Shown: positions 5,645 to 5,944 of the stretch, piece after piece
Layout: every line of letters starts with the position of its first letter
Position numbering within the stretch: position 1 is the first letter of the stretch
Source: Candidatus Poribacteria bacterium
Lineage (GTDB): Bacteria; Poribacteria; WGA-4E; WGA-3G
Direction of reading: 5' to 3'
DNA length: 5,944 nucleotides
Assembly (NCBI GenBank): GCA_028824575.1
Contig: JAPPDN010000947.1
Coordinates: 1 to 5,944, forward strand
Position numbers and translations under genes: made by a program
The notes under the pieces: generated by a model
Databases searched by the model: none
The model's input: only the letters and a program-made list of their open reading frames with translations
Told to the model about the DNA's origin: nothing

Positions 5645-5944
5645 GTGGTAGACTTTAGTGATGCTCTCAGCAGTGCAGCGAGTGTGCAAGTACAAGCACA
5701 TCGGGATCCAATTGCGGATGCGACATACAATTTGCACCAACCCACACAAGAAAAGTTCGATCGACTCAAAGCAAGATGGCCAGAACCAGTGAACATGGAG
5801 TTGGAAGACACGTTAGAGTTGTTTAATTTCAAACCCTTGCACCCACTGAAAAATTACAGCACAGCAGATTTTCAAGTTTTTCTTCCGCCATCACCTGTCG
5901 ACATAGGAGATGTTTGGGATATAGATTCAGAAGGGATCCTTCCT
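5645..5944 (+). CDS. Unrecognised protein, N-terminal part (runs off the window)
   Basis: An open frame with no stop from GTG 5645 to the last base, giving 100 residues of a longer protein. The excellent ribosome site just upstream and the sustained open frame argue that it is real. In-frame ATG 5627 would add six residues. The product is hydrophilic, with no signal peptide or membrane segment, so it is probably cytoplasmic. Visible segments are an acidic and amphipathic N-terminal half with a helix-like stretch TQEKFDRLKARWPEPVNMEL. A proline-rich turn then reads FLPPSPVDIGDVWDID, and the frame runs on to SEGILP at the edge. I do not recognise the family and assign no function. It follows the broken toxin by 96 bases. 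The two long minus-strand frames overlapping this region are shadows of it and of the broken toxin. Confidence 0.65.
   Translation, partial: MVDFSDALSSAASVQVQAHRDPIADATYNLHQPTQEKFDRLKARWPEPVNMELEDTLELFNFKPLHPLKNYSTADFQVFLPPSPVDIGDVWDIDSEGILP

Noticed and set aside
5384..5832. Two overlapping minus-strand open frames of 121 and 123 codons
   Set aside because: They lie opposite the RelE-like reading frame and the gene starting at 5645, both of which have better coding evidence.

Overview
The window is about 48% GC by eye and carries bacterial genes almost entirely on the + strand, tightly packed, with good Shine-Dalgarno sequences. Its gene content is typical of environmental bacteria related to Candidatus Poribacteria or the Planctomycetes: secreted PQQ-like beta-propeller proteins, a lipoprotein with an Ig-like plus concanavalin-like layout, several small toxin-antitoxin genes, and an unusual AMP-binding protein. 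The lineage is inferred from gene style only; there is no rRNA or other marker gene here.

Left third (2-3040): a probable secretion-type operon. It begins with the C-terminal end of a PQQ-like beta-propeller protein. This overlaps by one base (TAATG) a lipoprotein that carries an Ig-like and a LamG/DUF1080-like domain. A second complete propeller protein with a Sec signal peptide and a TTG start follows. The two propeller proteins are recognisably paralogous over their C-terminal ~170 residues. The three products are expected to act together at or outside the cytoplasmic membrane, but no substrate can be read from the sequence.

Middle (3058-4712): a BrnT-like toxin and its CopG/BrnA-like antitoxin overlap by four bases (ATGA) in the toxin-first order typical of BrnTA. 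They are followed by an ANL-type (phenylacetate-CoA ligase-like) adenylation protein that ends before the usual C-terminal lid domain.

Right third (4713-5944): a possible promoter and a very strong Shine-Dalgarno sequence precede an antitoxin-like protein that joins a HicB-like segment to a second antitoxin-like segment. A structured gap of 167 bases follows. Next is a RelE-like toxin reading frame (5294-5548) that is complete except for an in-frame TGA exactly where this family has a conserved tryptophan, so it is most likely a recently inactivated toxin. A final unrecognised gene starts near 5645 and runs off the window. The degraded toxin and this last gene are the main content that simple ORF calling would miss.
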